A stretch of DNA of 64,000 nucleotides. Origin: Cypionkella sp. (GTDB lineage: Bacteria; Pseudomonadota; Alphaproteobacteria; Rhodobacterales; Rhodobacteraceae). Below are positions 10,611 through 18,042 of this stretch, in pieces (position 1 is the stretch's first letter; each line of letters starts with the position of its first letter). Below the pieces are notes generated by a model that saw only the letters and a program-made list of their open reading frames with translations, searched no databases and was not told the DNA's origin. The DNA lies in the NCBI RefSeq assembly GCF_030652235.1, contig NZ_JAUSBA010000003.1, positions 53,522-117,521 of the forward strand, given 5' to 3'. The position numbers and the translations under genes are program-made.

Positions 10611-11450
10611 ATGCAACTGAGTATTTTTTCGGGATATTTCCCGTATGGCTTGGAAGAGTCGGCTAAGAAAATCCGCAGCCACGGCTTTAACACCGTGCAG
10701 TTGGACCCGCATTTCAAGGACATTGATCTGAGCCACGGCAATCTGACGGCGGCGAACTGCAAAAAAAGTGCGCGATACGTTTCGCGCGCATGATCTGCCG
10801 ATCAGTTGTATCTTGGGCTATACCAACATCATTCACCCCGATATGGCGCACCGCAAGGCGAATGTGGACCGTCTGAAAGACAGCATCCGCAACGCGCGGG
10901 CCTTGGGGACGCCTTATGTGATCTCGGAAACCGGGACGTATAACACCGAGGAAGGCTTTGAGGCTTGCCGCAAGATCATCGCGGAACTGGCGCAGGAAGC
11001 CTATGACCACGGCGCGATGGTCCTGCTGGAAACCTATGTGAACAACGTCGGCTCGGTTGAGGAAACCGTGTAGATGTTCGCGCAGGTCGATCATCCGGGG
11101 CTGGGGCTGCTGATGGACCCGTCCAACTACTTCGAATCGAACAACATTGATCCCATGGACGGGATTTTGCATCAGGTGTTCGACACCTTATCGGACAAGA
11201 TCAAGATTGCGCACGCCAAGGATGTGGCGCGGGCGGGGGATGATAAGTCCGAGAAGCACGCGGATATTGGTGATGATGATGCTTTGGCTTCGCATACGTT
11301 CCGGGGAGTTGGGGAAATCGTGCTGAACGCGGCGGGGACGGGGTCTTTGAACCACAATCTTACCTGCAACTTTTGGCGAAAAAGCATCCGAACATTCCGA
11401 TCATTGTCGAGCATTTGGATGAAGCCGATGTGCCGCGCTGTGGCGCGCCG
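10611..11450 (+). pseudogene. sugar phosphate isomerase/epimerase (TIM barrel), disrupted
   Basis: This gene encodes a xylose-isomerase-like TIM-barrel protein of the IolE/IolI type, beginning MQLSIFSGYFPYGLEESAKK. The run of seven A at about 10760-10767 seems to hold one extra base: the frame stops at 10793, while the next one continues VRDTFRAHDLPISCILGYTN. A TAG at 11071-11073 interrupts between SVEETV and MFAQVDHPGLGLLMDPSNYFES. At about 11370 another shift is needed to reach AKKHPNIPIIVEHLDEADVPR, close to the expected C-terminus. Metal-binding glutamates and aspartates can still be recognised across the pieces, but no full-length product is possible. Confidence 0.86.
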
Positions 11451-11475
11451 CCCGAATTTGCAGGAGGCCGGGACC

Positions 11476-12651
11476 GTGCCGCAGCTTTTCGGGACATCAA
11501 TGACGCGGCAGGATATTGCCGCGCGGGCAGGCGCTTTGTCGCAATTTGCAGGTGTGAGGCTGGTGACGCCGCGCGACGGCGTGGAGCGTGGGTTGCAGAT
11601 GCTGGAGTTTCGCACCGGATCAGGCTTGCGTTTCTCGGTGCTGGTGGATCGGGCGATGGATTTGGCCGAGGTTGAACATCAGGGCCGGGCGATTGGCTGG
11701 CATGCGGCGGCGGGGTTTCGGCATCCGGGGCTGCATGATGCGGAAGGCGAGGGCGGTTTTGGCTGGGCGCGCAGTTTCTCGGGGTTTCTGGTGACCTGAG
11801 GGTTGGATCATATTTTGGGGCCAGAGGTGGTTTCGACCGAAAGCTACAACTATCCGGGGCGCAAGACGGCCAGCCACGGGCTGCACGGGCGAGTGTCTGC
11901 GATGCCCGCGCGGCTGACGGGGTATGGCGAACGGTGGGAGGGCGACGCTTGCGTGCTGTGGGCCGAGGGGGTGGTGTCTCAGGCCACGGTGTTTGGTGAA
12001 AATCTGGTGCTCTATCGCCGGATTGGGGCCGATGTCGGCGGCGATGAAATCCGGCTCTCGGACCGTGTGGTGAATGAGGGGTTCCTCAAAATGCCGCATA
12101 TGATGTTCCACCATATCAACGTCGGTCATCCGGTGTTGGAGCAGGGTGCGCGGTATCTGGCACCCATTCGTGATGTGATTTGGGCGGCGCATGAAGCGCG
12201 GTATCAGGCGCAGGGCGTGGGGTATAAAAGCGCACCAGCCCCGAGCGATGGCTTTGCCGAGCAGGTTTGGCAGCATGAGATGGCGGCCAATGCGGCAGGA
12301 GAGGTGCCTGTCGCTTTGGTCAATGATCGCATCGGCTTAGGCATTGAAGTTACCACGCAGAAAGAGCAATTTCCCTGTGCCTATCAGTGGCAATACTATC
12401 AGTCCGGCGCTTATGTGATGGGGATAGAGCCCTCGACGCATCATGTGTTGGGCAACCAAGCCGCGCGCGATCGGGGCGAGATGATCTGGCTGGGGCCGCA
12501 GGAGGCCCGCCAGTATCAGACCCGGTTCACGGTGCTGGATGGTGCGGCGCAGATTGCCAAATGCGAGACCGCCATTCGCGCAAATGCGGCGCAACCTGAC
12601 GGTGATTTTCCCACGCCCTCTGGCCAGTTTCCGCGCTTAAGCGGTCGCTGA
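11476..12651 (+). pseudogene. DUF4432 aldose-epimerase-like protein with one in-frame stop
   Basis: The frame starts at GTG 11476, eight bases after AGGAGG at 11462-11467, giving VPQLFGTSMTRQDIAARAG. The protein belongs to the DUF4432 group, relatives of aldose 1-epimerase (galactose mutarotase-like fold). A TGA at 11797-11799 interrupts an otherwise continuous frame between SGFLVT and GLDHILG. Relatives read TCGLDH here, so a Cys codon TGC probably became TGA. Both halves (107 and 283 codons) are otherwise well preserved, with HGLHGRVS and MMFHHINVGHPVL intact. It is the least damaged of the pseudogenes. A selenocysteine reading was considered and judged unlikely in a decayed locus. Confidence 0.85.
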
Positions 12652-12675
12652 GGGCTAAAGACGAAGGACCATGTC

Positions 12676-12964
12676 ATGAGTGTTTTCACCCGCATTTACG
12701 CCCCGCGCGACTATAGCTTGACCGGGGAAAGCCGTGCACATGCCGAGGCTGTCGGACTGGCCTCGGCGGAATGGTATCACTCGGACGTGCCGCGCAAAGA
12801 GCTGAAGGCGTTGATGCAACGCCGCCGCCTATGTCGAGATGACTCGGGCATTGCTGCGGCAGCGAAGTGATCCGACGCATTATCACCGCAAGGCGCTGCC
12901 AGCCAGGGCGCGGCCTTACCGCGACGAGTTCCACGACATTGAAGTTGCCAGAGAAGGGGTCTGA
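12676..12964 (+). pseudogene. MocD-like fatty-acid-desaturase-family oxygenase, internally deleted
   Basis: Only the two ends remain. The ATG at 12676 opens MSVFTRIYAPRDYSLTGES and runs to VPRKELKALMQR. Then, in another frame, the C-terminus AAYVEMTRALLRQRSDPTHY continues to GV and a TGA at 12962-12964. Membrane desaturase-type oxygenases of this group are about 300-350 residues with three His boxes; the whole His-box region is gone. The gene sits directly upstream of a MocE-like ferredoxin, the same pairing as the rhizopine genes mocD and mocE, and the stop is one base from the next ATG. The family assignment rests on the ends and the neighbour. Confidence 0.75.
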
Positions 12965-12965
12965 C

Positions 12966-13277
12966 ATGGCCTGGATTGATGCCTGCGGTGTGGATGACAT
13001 CGACGCAGAAGACTGGATCCGGTTTGATCACGGTGGCGGAACCTATGCGATCTATCACGCGCCGGATGGCACGTTTCACGCGACAGATGGGCTTTGCACG
13101 CATGAAGATGTGCATCTTTGCAATGGCTTGGTCGATGGTGACACGATTGAATGTCCAAAGCACAACGGGCGCTTCAGTTATCGCACGGGGGCAGCTTTGC
13201 GGGCTCCGGTTTGTGTCGATCTGAAGCGGTATCCGGTGCGGGTGGTGGGCGACCGTGTAGAAATTGAATTGGGATAG
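12966..13277 (+). CDS. MocE-like Rieske [2Fe-2S] ferredoxin
   Basis: The 103-residue protein is a single-domain Rieske ferredoxin that would pass electrons to an oxygenase. The cluster ligands are visible as CTH (about residues 43-45) and CPKH (about 61-64), with the acidic HEDVHLCNGLVDGDTIE loop between them. This pattern matches the MocE family, named from rhizopine catabolism. It lies one base after the remnant of its likely partner oxygenase and four bases before the PanB-like gene. The frame is complete, but the only visible partner is destroyed and no ferredoxin reductase (MocF) is present in the window. Confidence 0.88.
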   Translation: MAWIDACGVDDIDAEDWIRFDHGGGTYAIYHAPDGTFHATDGLCTHEDVHLCNGLVDGDTIECPKHNGRFSYRTGAALRAPVCVDLKRYPVRVVGDRVEIELG

Positions 13278-13281
13278 AACC

Positions 13282-14066
13282 ATGCGCAAGAAGCCAACGG
13301 TTGCCGATCTGCGGGCGAAAAAGGGCAAGGGGCGGCTGACCATGCTGCGGCTGTTCACGCTGGAGGAGGCGGCTGCGGCAGAGCAGGCGGGGATTGATGT
13401 GGTGTCGGTGCCGTCGGAACTGATGACGCACCCGGATTATCGCCGCGTTGCGCCCAGCCTGTTTTCGATGACCGGGGTGGATCACCGCTTGGCGGGCACG
13501 CGCGAGGGTTATCTGCGGTTTTCAGGGCAGATGTTGAATGGCGGTGCGGATGCGATTTATTGCTCGGGTAGTCTGGCGACGGTGAGGTTTCTGGCGGATG
13601 AGCATATTCCGGTGGTGGGGCATGTCGGCCTTGTGCCGTCGCGCAACACGTGGACCGGGGGTTTAAAGCGGTTGGCAAGACGGCGGATGCGGCTGTGGCG
13701 TTGCTGGCCGCAGTGCAGGCCTATGAGGCGGCAGGCGCTTTCGCGGTGGAGATTGAGGTGGTGCCGGTTGAGGTCGCCACCGAGGTCAGCCGTCGCGTAG
13801 ATATCCTGCTGTGGTCAATGGGGGCGGGCTGCGACGTGCAATATCTGTTTTCCAAGGATATCCTTGGCGAAAACCGGGGCCATCTGCCGCGTCATGCCAA
13901 GGTGTATCGCAACTTTGCGGCTGAATTTGACCGCCTGCAACAAGAGCGGATCGCGGCCTACCGCGAGTTCATCGCCGATGTGGTCTCGGGCACCTACTCC
14001 GAGCCGCAGCATGTGGTGGCGATGAAACCCGATGAGATGGCGGCATTCCTGCGCAAGATCGCCTGA
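13282..14066 (+). pseudogene. PanB-family (ketopantoate hydroxymethyltransferase-like) aldolase, frameshifted
   Basis: The protein resembles 3-methyl-2-oxobutanoate hydroxymethyltransferase: a Mg2+-dependent TIM barrel beginning MRKKPTVADLRAKKGKGRLT, with YCSGSLATVRFLADEHIPVV, GHVGLVPSRNTWTGG and the Glu-rich strand AVEIEVVPVEVATE. A one-base loss at about 13663 (GG then FKAVGKTADAA) moves the reading frame, so the first frame runs on to 13800 and the real remainder ends at 14066. Such PanB paralogues often sit in catabolic operons and are probably not for pantothenate synthesis. Corrected, the protein would be about 261 residues, the normal length. Confidence 0.85.
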
Positions 14067-14129
14067 TCACATATCCCGATAGCGCGCTGGATCGCCGCGT
14101 GTAGATGCGCCTGACCTGCCACTTCGGCG

Positions 14130-14345
14130 GCACCTGCGTCGCGGCGGGCGTCCGACGTAATGCGGATCGGCTGGTTGGCGGCGGAATGGGGCGTGCCGAT
14201 TTCGCTGGGCAATAGTTCTGTGCCGGTCGGCGTGCATATGGCCTGCGCTTTGCCAGTGGCCGCCACGGCGCAGCCTGCTTTCGCCACTGAATTGACGGTG
14301 TGGGACTGGAAATCCGGCGATCCGCTGGCGACCTCCTGTTGCCAG
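14130..14345 (+). pseudogene. fused scraps: enolase-superfamily C-terminal piece and solute-binding-protein N-terminus
   Basis: One frame reads SDVMRIGWLAAEWGVPISLG and NSSVPVGVHMACALP, which resembles the late barrel strands of mandelate-racemase/enolase-type sugar dehydratases. It runs straight into AATAQPAFATELTVWDWKSG, which looks like the end of a signal peptide (AFA cleavage site) and the first mature residues of a sugar-binding protein. The frame is then lost near 14345. I read this as two decayed genes joined by a deletion. Both calls rest on short motif resemblance only. Confidence 0.5.
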
Positions 14346-14679
14346 CAGCCGAAAATCCCGGCGGCGAGGGGGATTGGCCAGTCACAACGGGTATCTCAAT
14401 CGCGGGCTTCGGGCCGACAGTTTTCTTCAGGTTCAGGAAGGCCATCGCCTTACCCACGAAGATGCTGCGCCTTGCAACGAACGACTGCTTCAGTGAGGCG
14501 GCACCACTGCGGCGGCGCACTGCCCGTTGCATTGCCGATAAGGCCCGGGCACAATCATCACCGGTAAGGTCGGCGCAAAGGGGCGGAAAGTCGTCATTTA
14601 ACCATCCTTTGCAGAATAGACGATCCGGAGCGCAGTCTACGTTTTAGGTGTAGAGATCGAGGTTTAGCTGCCCTAAAAA
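14346..14679. other. non-coding stretch, probably decayed sequence
   Basis: No convincing gene is present on either strand. A plus-strand frame (GISIAGFGPTVFFRFR and LPTKMLRLATNDCFSEA) has a protein-like composition and may be another remnant, but I do not recognise the family and it lacks a plausible start. The last part is the 3' flank of the LysR gene. No T-rich terminator hairpin was found. Confidence 0.4.
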
Positions 14680-15525
14680 TCACCAAAGCTCGGCCACGAC
14701 ATCCCCTAGCGCGCGCATCGCAGCTGACATGCCGTGCGCGCGGGTGACGACCTGAATGCAGGTGCTGGGTAATTCTGGAAGGTTTGGATGCTGCAAGACT
14801 CTAAGGTCCGACGGCACCGTTCCGGCAGCCATGACGGTCATCGCAAGGCCGGCCGCTACGGCTGCATGGATGACCTGACCGCTGGCGCTGATCAGGGCTA
14901 GGCGGTGCGGCGCGCCTTTTATGTTCAACTGTCGCTCGGCCGCGCTCCGAAAGGCGCATCCCTCTGGGAAGAATGCGACAGGCCAAGGGCTATCGAAAGG
15001 TAGCAAAAAATGCGGAGCAGCCACCCAGTGCAGGGATGGTTCTGCCAACTTTCTTGCTGTCGGAATCGGGGTCATCAAAGTCACCACCGCCATATCCAGC
15101 GACCGAGCATCGACTTGTTGGCACAGCTGGCGGCTTAACCCGGTGACAACGGAAAGCTCAACCGACGGCAGCCTGTGCTGCAAAACACGCAACAACTGCG
15201 GTAACATCGGCAGCACATAGTCCTCGGCAATGCCCAGCCGAACGCTGCCTTCCACCTGTCCTCGCCGCGCAAAACCTACAAACCCGTCATGGGCATCGAC
15301 GACCTGCTGGGCTTGGGGCACAAGGTCTTTGCCGGATGGCGTGAGTAAAACATCGTGATAGTTGCGCTGAAAGAGCGGCAGCCCGATCAGCCCCTCAAGC
15401 TGGCCAATGCGCTGCGACATGGTCGCCTGCGCGCAGCCCAAACGTGCCGCCGCCCGAGAAAAGCTGCGTTCGGCAGCCACGGTCAGGAATGATCGCAGAA
15501 GTTTTGTATCGATATCGGTCATCAC
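14680..15525 (-). CDS. LysR family transcriptional regulator
   Basis: The 281-residue protein has the classical LysR N-terminal winged helix-turn-helix (residues about 8-67: LLRSFLTVAAERSFSRAAAR, QATMSQRIGQLEGLIGLPLF) and a two-lobed effector-binding domain. The start is ATG at 15525 or the adjacent ATG at 15522. It is divergent from the dehydrogenase gene at 15621, with 95 bases between them that contain two palindromes, so it probably controls both itself and that gene. The effector is unknown. The frame is intact although sequence on either side is decayed, suggesting the pair is a separate functional unit. Confidence 0.93.
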   Translation of the reverse strand: MMTDIDTKLLRSFLTVAAERSFSRAAARLGCAQATMSQRIGQLEGLIGLPLFQRNYHDVLLTPSGKDLVPQAQQVVDAHDGFVGFARRGQVEGSVRLGIAEDYVLPMLPQLLRVLQHRLPSVELSVVTGLSRQLCQQVDARSLDMAVVTLMTPIPTARKLAEPSLHWVAAPHFLLPFDSPWPVAFFPEGCAFRSAAERQLNIKGAPHRLALISASGQVIHAAVAAGLAMTVMAAGTVPSDLRVLQHPNLPELPSTCIQVVTRAHGMSAAMRALGDVVAELW

Positions 15526-15529
15526 ACTA

Positions 15530-15548
15530 TTGGATATTCAAATACCAA
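15530..15548. promoter_or_regulatory. LysR-type operator candidate 1
   Basis: The sequence TTGG-N4-TTCAA-N2-ACCAA has dyad symmetry (TTGG at 15530-15533, CCAA at 15545-15548) and contains a T-N11-A arrangement. It lies immediately upstream of the lysR start codon, where binding would autoregulate the gene. Recognition is by symmetry and position only. Confidence 0.5.
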
Positions 15549-15553
15549 GGATA

Positions 15554-15571
15554 GGTAAATGTCGTTTTACC
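15554..15571. promoter_or_regulatory. LysR-type operator candidate 2
   Basis: A perfect inverted repeat, GGTAAA (15554-15559), six-base spacer, TTTACC (15566-15571), lies in the lysR/dehydrogenase intergenic gap about 50 bases before the dehydrogenase ATG. Together with the first palindrome it forms a typical two-site LysR regulatory region. The arms run into ACCAA, which is also present in site 1, supporting recognition by the same protein. Confidence 0.5.
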
Positions 15572-15620
15572 AATCGAATGACTTTTTGCTACATCCTTTA
15601 ACAACGAGAGAGGATTAATC

Positions 15621-16541
15621 ATGAAAATTGGTTTCATCGGGTTGGGCACCATGGGCGGGAATGCCGCCAAGAACCTGAAACGGGCGGGGTTTGATCTGGC
15701 CGTTCACGACTTGCGACCCGAAGCGGCAAGCGACCTTATTGCAATGGGCGCCACTTGGAGCGCGTCGCCACGCGCGATGATCGACTCGGTAGATGTTGTC
15801 GTCTCTATGGTCTTTGGACCCGCACATTGCGAGGCAGTGCTTACAGGCGCAAACGGGCTGATCCATGGCAATTGCACTGGCAAGGTCTGGATCGACATGA
15901 CGACCTCGTCGCCTTTTACCATGCGAAAGCTTGCGGTGGAATTCGAGGCGGCGGGGGGGCATGCTGTTGACGCGCCGGTCACAGGGTCCGTCGATGCCGC
16001 GATCCGCGGAGACATGCCCATGTTTGTGGGTGGCGACGATGCGGTGATCGAGCGTGTGCGGCCCGTGATTGAAGCCATGGGCGAGTTGCGCAAAGTTGGA
16101 GCCTATGGCAACGGTTATGTTGCCAAGCTGGTAAATAACCAGCTTTGGAAAATCCATGCCGCCGCCATTGGTGAGGCAATGGTGACGGCAAAATTGGCTG
16201 GCCTTGATCCCTTGACCTGGTGGGAAGTCATGAAGGGCGGCGCTGCTGACAGCTTTGTGTTGTCACACGACGTGCCATCGATCTTTGCGGGCCATTACGA
16301 TCCGTCGTTTCCCATTGCGCTCTGCTTGAAGGACCTTGGCCTTATCAAGGAATTGATGGACAACACCGGCACCACAAACACCCTTACCGCTGCGACGCAT
16401 GAGCGTTTTCGCGAGGCAGAGCGTCGCTACGGCGCTCAAGCCGGGGAAATGACCGTCTGCAAGGTCATCGAAGACGATGCCGGCATCGATCTTCGCGTCG
16501 TGGGGGATTGGGTCAAGCCTTGGGAAGTCACGCACGCCTGA
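15621..16541 (+). CDS. 3-hydroxyisobutyrate dehydrogenase-family NAD(P) oxidoreductase
   Basis: The 306-residue enzyme belongs to the beta-hydroxyacid dehydrogenase family. The nucleotide-binding motif GFIGLGTMGGNAAKNL spans residues 4-19. The substrate motif DAPVTGS starts at residue 117, and the catalytic lysine region GNGYVAKLVNNQ has Lys169. Members reduce or oxidise short hydroxyacids such as 3-hydroxyisobutyrate, tartronate semialdehyde or L-threonate; the exact substrate cannot be told. A good ribosome binding site (GAGAGGA) precedes the ATG. It is divergent from a LysR regulator that probably controls it. The frame is complete and the length is normal. Confidence 0.92.
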   Translation: MKIGFIGLGTMGGNAAKNLKRAGFDLAVHDLRPEAASDLIAMGATWSASPRAMIDSVDVVVSMVFGPAHCEAVLTGANGLIHGNCTGKVWIDMTTSSPFTMRKLAVEFEAAGGHAVDAPVTGSVDAAIRGDMPMFVGGDDAVIERVRPVIEAMGELRKVGAYGNGYVAKLVNNQLWKIHAAAIGEAMVTAKLAGLDPLTWWEVMKGGAADSFVLSHDVPSIFAGHYDPSFPIALCLKDLGLIKELMDNTGTTNTLTAATHERFREAERRYGAQAGEMTVCKVIEDDAGIDLRVVGDWVKPWEVTHA

Positions 16542-16739
16542 CGGGCCTTGTGAACCCTCTTGAACCGAAGGGTTCGGAAGCGCTGCTGCGTGGCGTACTT
16601 CCCAGGTTGTCTGATCCCGGATTTTGATCGTGCAATTTTTTCTTTGCGCTGCCAGCGCTGCAAACACCGCCCGTGCATGGCACGTCCGTACAACGTGCTC
16701 TCGTGTGCGAGCATCAGGATGCGGCCGAAGGCTTCCGTA
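16542..16739. other. spacer after the dehydrogenase gene
   Basis: This is the first part of the 500-base gap between the dehydrogenase and dusA. It begins with TTGTGAACCCTCTTGAACC followed by GAAGGGTTCGG, in which GAACCCTC/GAAGGGTTC can pair as a weak hairpin. No reading frame here has a recognisable start or motif. Confidence 0.35.
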
Positions 16740-16926
16740 TGCCAGTCACGGTCGCTGGCGCGAAAAGCTGGGTGCGACCTTCCATGTCAACGCCCGTCTT
16801 GCCAGCGGTGCGGCTATTGTGGCCGAGCAGCGCGAAACCACGGCCTGCCCCGGCGCGATGCTTGATCTGCATTTCGATCCGATCCGCGCCCGGCTGTTCA
16901 CGGACGCAGGCACAAGACTGCGCTGA
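16740..16926 (+). pseudogene. C-terminal remnant of a sugar ABC transporter ATPase (TOBE/OB domain)
   Basis: The frame ending at the TGA 16924-16926 reads EKLGATFHVNARLASGAAIV, then CPGAMLDLHFDPIRARLFTD and AGTRLR. This follows the pattern of MalK-type C-termini: an 'LG...V.ARL..G' strand, then a 'PG..L.L.FDP.R..LF...G.RL' ending. No nucleotide-binding domain lies upstream. It is probably the end of a third decayed transporter gene. The remaining bases to dusA (16927-17040) hold nothing recognisable. Confidence 0.45.
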
Positions 16927-17040
16927 ACGCGGGGCACAACAGCTATGCGTCAAATCGACTTGGCTTTCTGACCCCACGGCGCTATTTTGCCCGCTGCGGT
17001 GCCGCATTGTCGGCTAAGAACGGGTTAAACTTTGCAAGAT

Positions 17041-18042
17041 ATGGCGCAAACTACCAATGTTTCCACGGCCCACCGCCTGAGCGTGGCGCCAATGATGGAT
17101 TGGTCTGACCGTCATTGCCGGTTCTTTCACCGCCAGATGACCCGCCATGCCATGCTTTATACCGAGATGGTCACTGCCGCCGCCATTCTGCATGGGCCGA
17201 AAGATCGCTTGCTGGATTACAGCACTGCAGAACATCCGATTGCGTTGCAAATCGGCGGCTCTGACCCGCGGGAATTGGCAGAGGCCACCCGGATCGCGGC
17301 GGCTTGGGGCTATGATGAGATCAACTTGAATGTTGGTTGCCCTTCAGACCGGGTGCAGTCGGGCTGCTTTGGCGCGGTGTTGATGGAGCGTCCTGCGCTG
17401 GTCGCCGATTGTGTCGCCGCGATGATCGCAGAGTCGAACGTGCCGGTGACGGTGAAATGCCGGATTGGGGTGGATGACCAAGACCCAGAAATCGTGCTGC
17501 CGGATTTTCTGGAAAAGGTCTCGGCGGCGGGGGTGACGCATTTCATCATCCATGCGCGCAAGGCTTGGCTGAAGGGTCTTTCCCCCAAGGAAAACCGCGA
17601 GATTCCGCCGCTGAATTATGACCTCGTGCTGCGGATGAAAGCGGCGTTTCCGCAGCTGACGATCTGTATCAACGGCGGCATTACCTCCCTGGATCAAGCG
17701 CAATCGTTGCTGGATCAGGGGCTTGATGGCGTGATGCTGGGCCGTGCGGCCTATCACGATCCGGCTTCGGTTTTGGTGGGGGCCGATGCTTTGTGGGGTG
17801 AGGCTTCGGGCTTGGATGCCTTTGGCGCGGTTGAGGCGATGCGGCCCTATATGCTTGATCACATCGCGCAAGGCGGGCGGTTGCACCAGATCACCCGGCA
17901 TATGCTGGGGTTGTTCACCGGGCGGCCCGGCGCGCGCGGCTGGCGCCGGGTGTTGTCGGAACGCGCCAACAAACCCGGCGCAGGCTTGGATGTTTTAGAC
18001 GCGGCTTTGGGCGAACTTCAGGCCGCAGCCACCGCCGCGTGA
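17041..18042 (+). CDS. dusA: tRNA-dihydrouridine synthase A
   Basis: DusA reduces uridines 20/20a of tRNA D-loops using FMN and NADPH. The protein begins MAQTTNVSTAHRLSVAPMMD; an in-frame TTG at 17032 is a less likely start. The signature NVGCPSDRVQSGCFGAVLM carries the catalytic Cys, and further FMN/tRNA-binding stretches are APMMDWSDRHCR, HARKAWLKGLSPKENR and INGGITSLD. The length of about 333 residues matches the DusA subgroup. Its last 25 bases overlap the end of the convergent MFS gene, so each gene's 3' end is antisense to the other. Confidence 0.95.
   Translation: MAQTTNVSTAHRLSVAPMMDWSDRHCRFFHRQMTRHAMLYTEMVTAAAILHGPKDRLLDYSTAEHPIALQIGGSDPRELAEATRIAAAWGYDEINLNVGCPSDRVQSGCFGAVLMERPALVADCVAAMIAESNVPVTVKCRIGVDDQDPEIVLPDFLEKVSAAGVTHFIIHARKAWLKGLSPKENREIPPLNYDLVLRMKAAFPQLTICINGGITSLDQAQSLLDQGLDGVMLGRAAYHDPASVLVGADALWGEASGLDAFGAVEAMRPYMLDHIAQGGRLHQITRHMLGLFTGRPGARGWRRVLSERANKPGAGLDVLDAALGELQAAATAA

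Noticed and set aside
11797..11799. TGA in the DUF4432 gene as a selenocysteine codon
   Set aside because: Neighbouring genes carry stops and frameshifts of other kinds, and I see no SECIS-like hairpin, so nonsense mutation is simpler.
4421..14066. Poor sequencing as the cause of all frameshifts in this locus
   Set aside because: Large deletions and clean in-frame stops are present too, and genes outside the locus have no such errors. Individual one-base indels could still be errors.
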